64,000 bases of DNA from assembly GCA_964527395.1 (NCBI GenBank), contig CAZGQD010000002.1, forward strand, positions 37,555 to 101,554. The letters are read 5' to 3'. The notes beneath the pieces were generated by a model, which did not search any database, was not told the DNA's origin, and saw only the letters and a list, made by a program, of their open reading frames with translations. Shown piece after piece: positions 63,491 through 64,000 of this stretch; within the stretch, counting starts at the first letter, position 1, and every line of letters begins with the position of its first letter. Position numbers and translations under genes: made by a program. Source of the stretch: GCA-2688265 sp964527395. GTDB lineage: Archaea > Nanobdellota > Nanobdellia > Woesearchaeales > GW2011-AR9.

Positions 63491-63802
63491 ATGAAAGAAA
63501 ATAAATCAAAAAAGATCCACAGCCCTACCTTAGAATCTATTCTTATGGTAGAACAAACAATTCAGAAATACAGCCAGGAATGTGGAAAATACCAACTATG
63601 GAAAAAACTTCCTAGAAAGATGATGTATCAAACCTTCCAAGTGATTTTGGAATACTTAGAACAATCAAGCAAAATTATCATAGACAATGAAGGATGTATA
63701 ATATGGACCTACAACCCAAAAAGACTCAAACGCTTATTCAAAGAAGGTCTAATTATCACCAAAACACAAAAAAGCATGTCGCATTCATTTCTCAAAAGCT
63801 AA
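63491..63802 (+). CDS. Antitoxin-like winged-helix protein of a RelE-type pair
   Basis: 103 residues. SILMVEQTIQKYSQECGKYQLWKKLPRKMMYQTFQVILEYLEQSSKIIIDNEGCIIWTYNP matches a frequent archaeal small protein (LP+KMMYQTF, K+.iD..g.I.WIYNP) encoded just before RelE-like toxins. The C-terminus overlaps the next frame by about 100 bases, so the end or the toxin start is uncertain. Confidence 0.7.
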   Translation: MKENKSKKIHSPTLESILMVEQTIQKYSQECGKYQLWKKLPRKMMYQTFQVILEYLEQSSKIIIDNEGCIIWTYNPKRLKRLFKEGLIITKTQKSMSHSFLKS

Positions 63803-64000
63803 AGCACCAATTCGAATCCCTTGAAACTGGTAAATTTGAAGACAAAAGACTCTTCAATTTCATCACAAGAGCCACTGAAGACCTAAAAAAAGACCCTATC
63901 TGTGGCACTAAGATCAAAAAGAAACTCTGGCCAAAAAAATATGTTAAACCCAAGTTTGACAGTTTGCTCAAAAATCACCTGCGTCTAAGCTCTCGAGCTT
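63694..64000 (+). CDS. RelE-like toxin, partial, cut by window end
   Basis: The frame runs from an ATG at 63694 (or 63703) to the window edge. It reads HVAFISQKLKHQFESLETGK, FEDKRLFNFITRATEDLKKD and PICGTKIKKKLWPKKYV, the pattern of archaeal RelE-type toxins (GKFEDK.LY.FI.RA..DLK..P.CG..I.KKLWP..Y). The catalytic C-terminus is beyond the edge. The real start may be closer to HVAFIS. Confidence 0.7.
   Translation, partial: MYNMDLQPKKTQTLIQRRSNYHQNTKKHVAFISQKLKHQFESLETGKFEDKRLFNFITRATEDLKKDPICGTKIKKKLWPKKYVKPKFDSLLKNHLRLSSRA

Noticed and set aside
63800..63830. T-loop-like ATTCGAATCC suggesting a tRNA
   Set aside because: It lies inside the RelE-like coding frame and no cloverleaf can be built around it.

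Overview
This window is AT-rich, densely coding archaeal DNA. Archaeal housekeeping genes are present: replication factor C small subunit (interrupted by an intein), pelota, archaeal-type PheS and PheT, ribosomal proteins L34e and L14e, SecY and a DUF106-type membrane insertase. Lrp/AsnC and TrmB-type regulators, TATA-like promoters and many toxin-antitoxin pairs fit the same picture. The abundance of tiny membrane proteins, pilin-like N-termini (KKG followed by a hydrophobic stretch) and very large cysteine-rich secreted proteins suggests a DPANN lineage such as Woesearchaeota or Pacearchaeota. That placement is inference from gene style. I found no rRNA, tRNA or CRISPR array.

Layout. 1-1.9 kb: the start of an HD-domain gene, a DUF4143-type ATPase and a decaying 30-bp tandem repeat. 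2-12.3 kb: a minus-strand cell-surface cluster made of a 725-aa pilin-like anchored protein, a 1948-aa FN3/Ig-like secreted protein, a short pilin-like protein, and a secreted protein combining a lysozyme-like (SLT) region with an M15-like peptidase region. 12.6-23.2 kb: an unknown gene, cysS with small membrane genes, a VapBC-like pair, a frameshifted IS200-type transposase, exported proteins including a transglutaminase-like one, a HAD phosphatase and an extremely lysine-rich H1-like protein. 23.2-30.8 kb: an AT-rich gene-free stretch, rfcS with intein, a RelE-type toxin-antitoxin pair, an Lrp regulator divergent from an aromatic amino acid hydroxylase, and an HD hydrolase whose end lies in a 98-bp repeat. 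30.9-41.4 kb: lipoproteins and a second surface operon, RhuM, a cupin, a broken PLP decarboxylase, and the second, inverted copy of the 98-bp repeat. 41.4-56.9 kb: paralogous unknowns, pelota, TrmB, a UbiA prenyltransferase carrying an in-frame palindromic element, pheS and pheT, a PEP-utilising domain protein, a pseudouridine synthase, an MNT/HEPN pair and L14e-L34e. 56.9-64 kb: an AlaE-like protein, a NadE-like synthetase, Lrp, DUF106, VapBC, a lipoprotein, secY and a toxin-antitoxin pair cut by the window end.

The most unusual content is a set of dispersed, GC-richer, palindromic elements. Family A (four copies) and family B (four copies) keep their internal sequence, while in most copies the outermost stem differs in sequence yet still pairs with itself. 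A smaller hairpin module (C) occurs alone and nested inside two family B copies. One B copy lies in frame inside the UbiA coding region. Separately, a 98-bp perfect duplicate in inverted orientation sits at gene ends and bounds about 10.4 kb. These elements, and the surface operon with a wall-hydrolase-like protein in an archaeon, are the best candidates for undescribed biology here.
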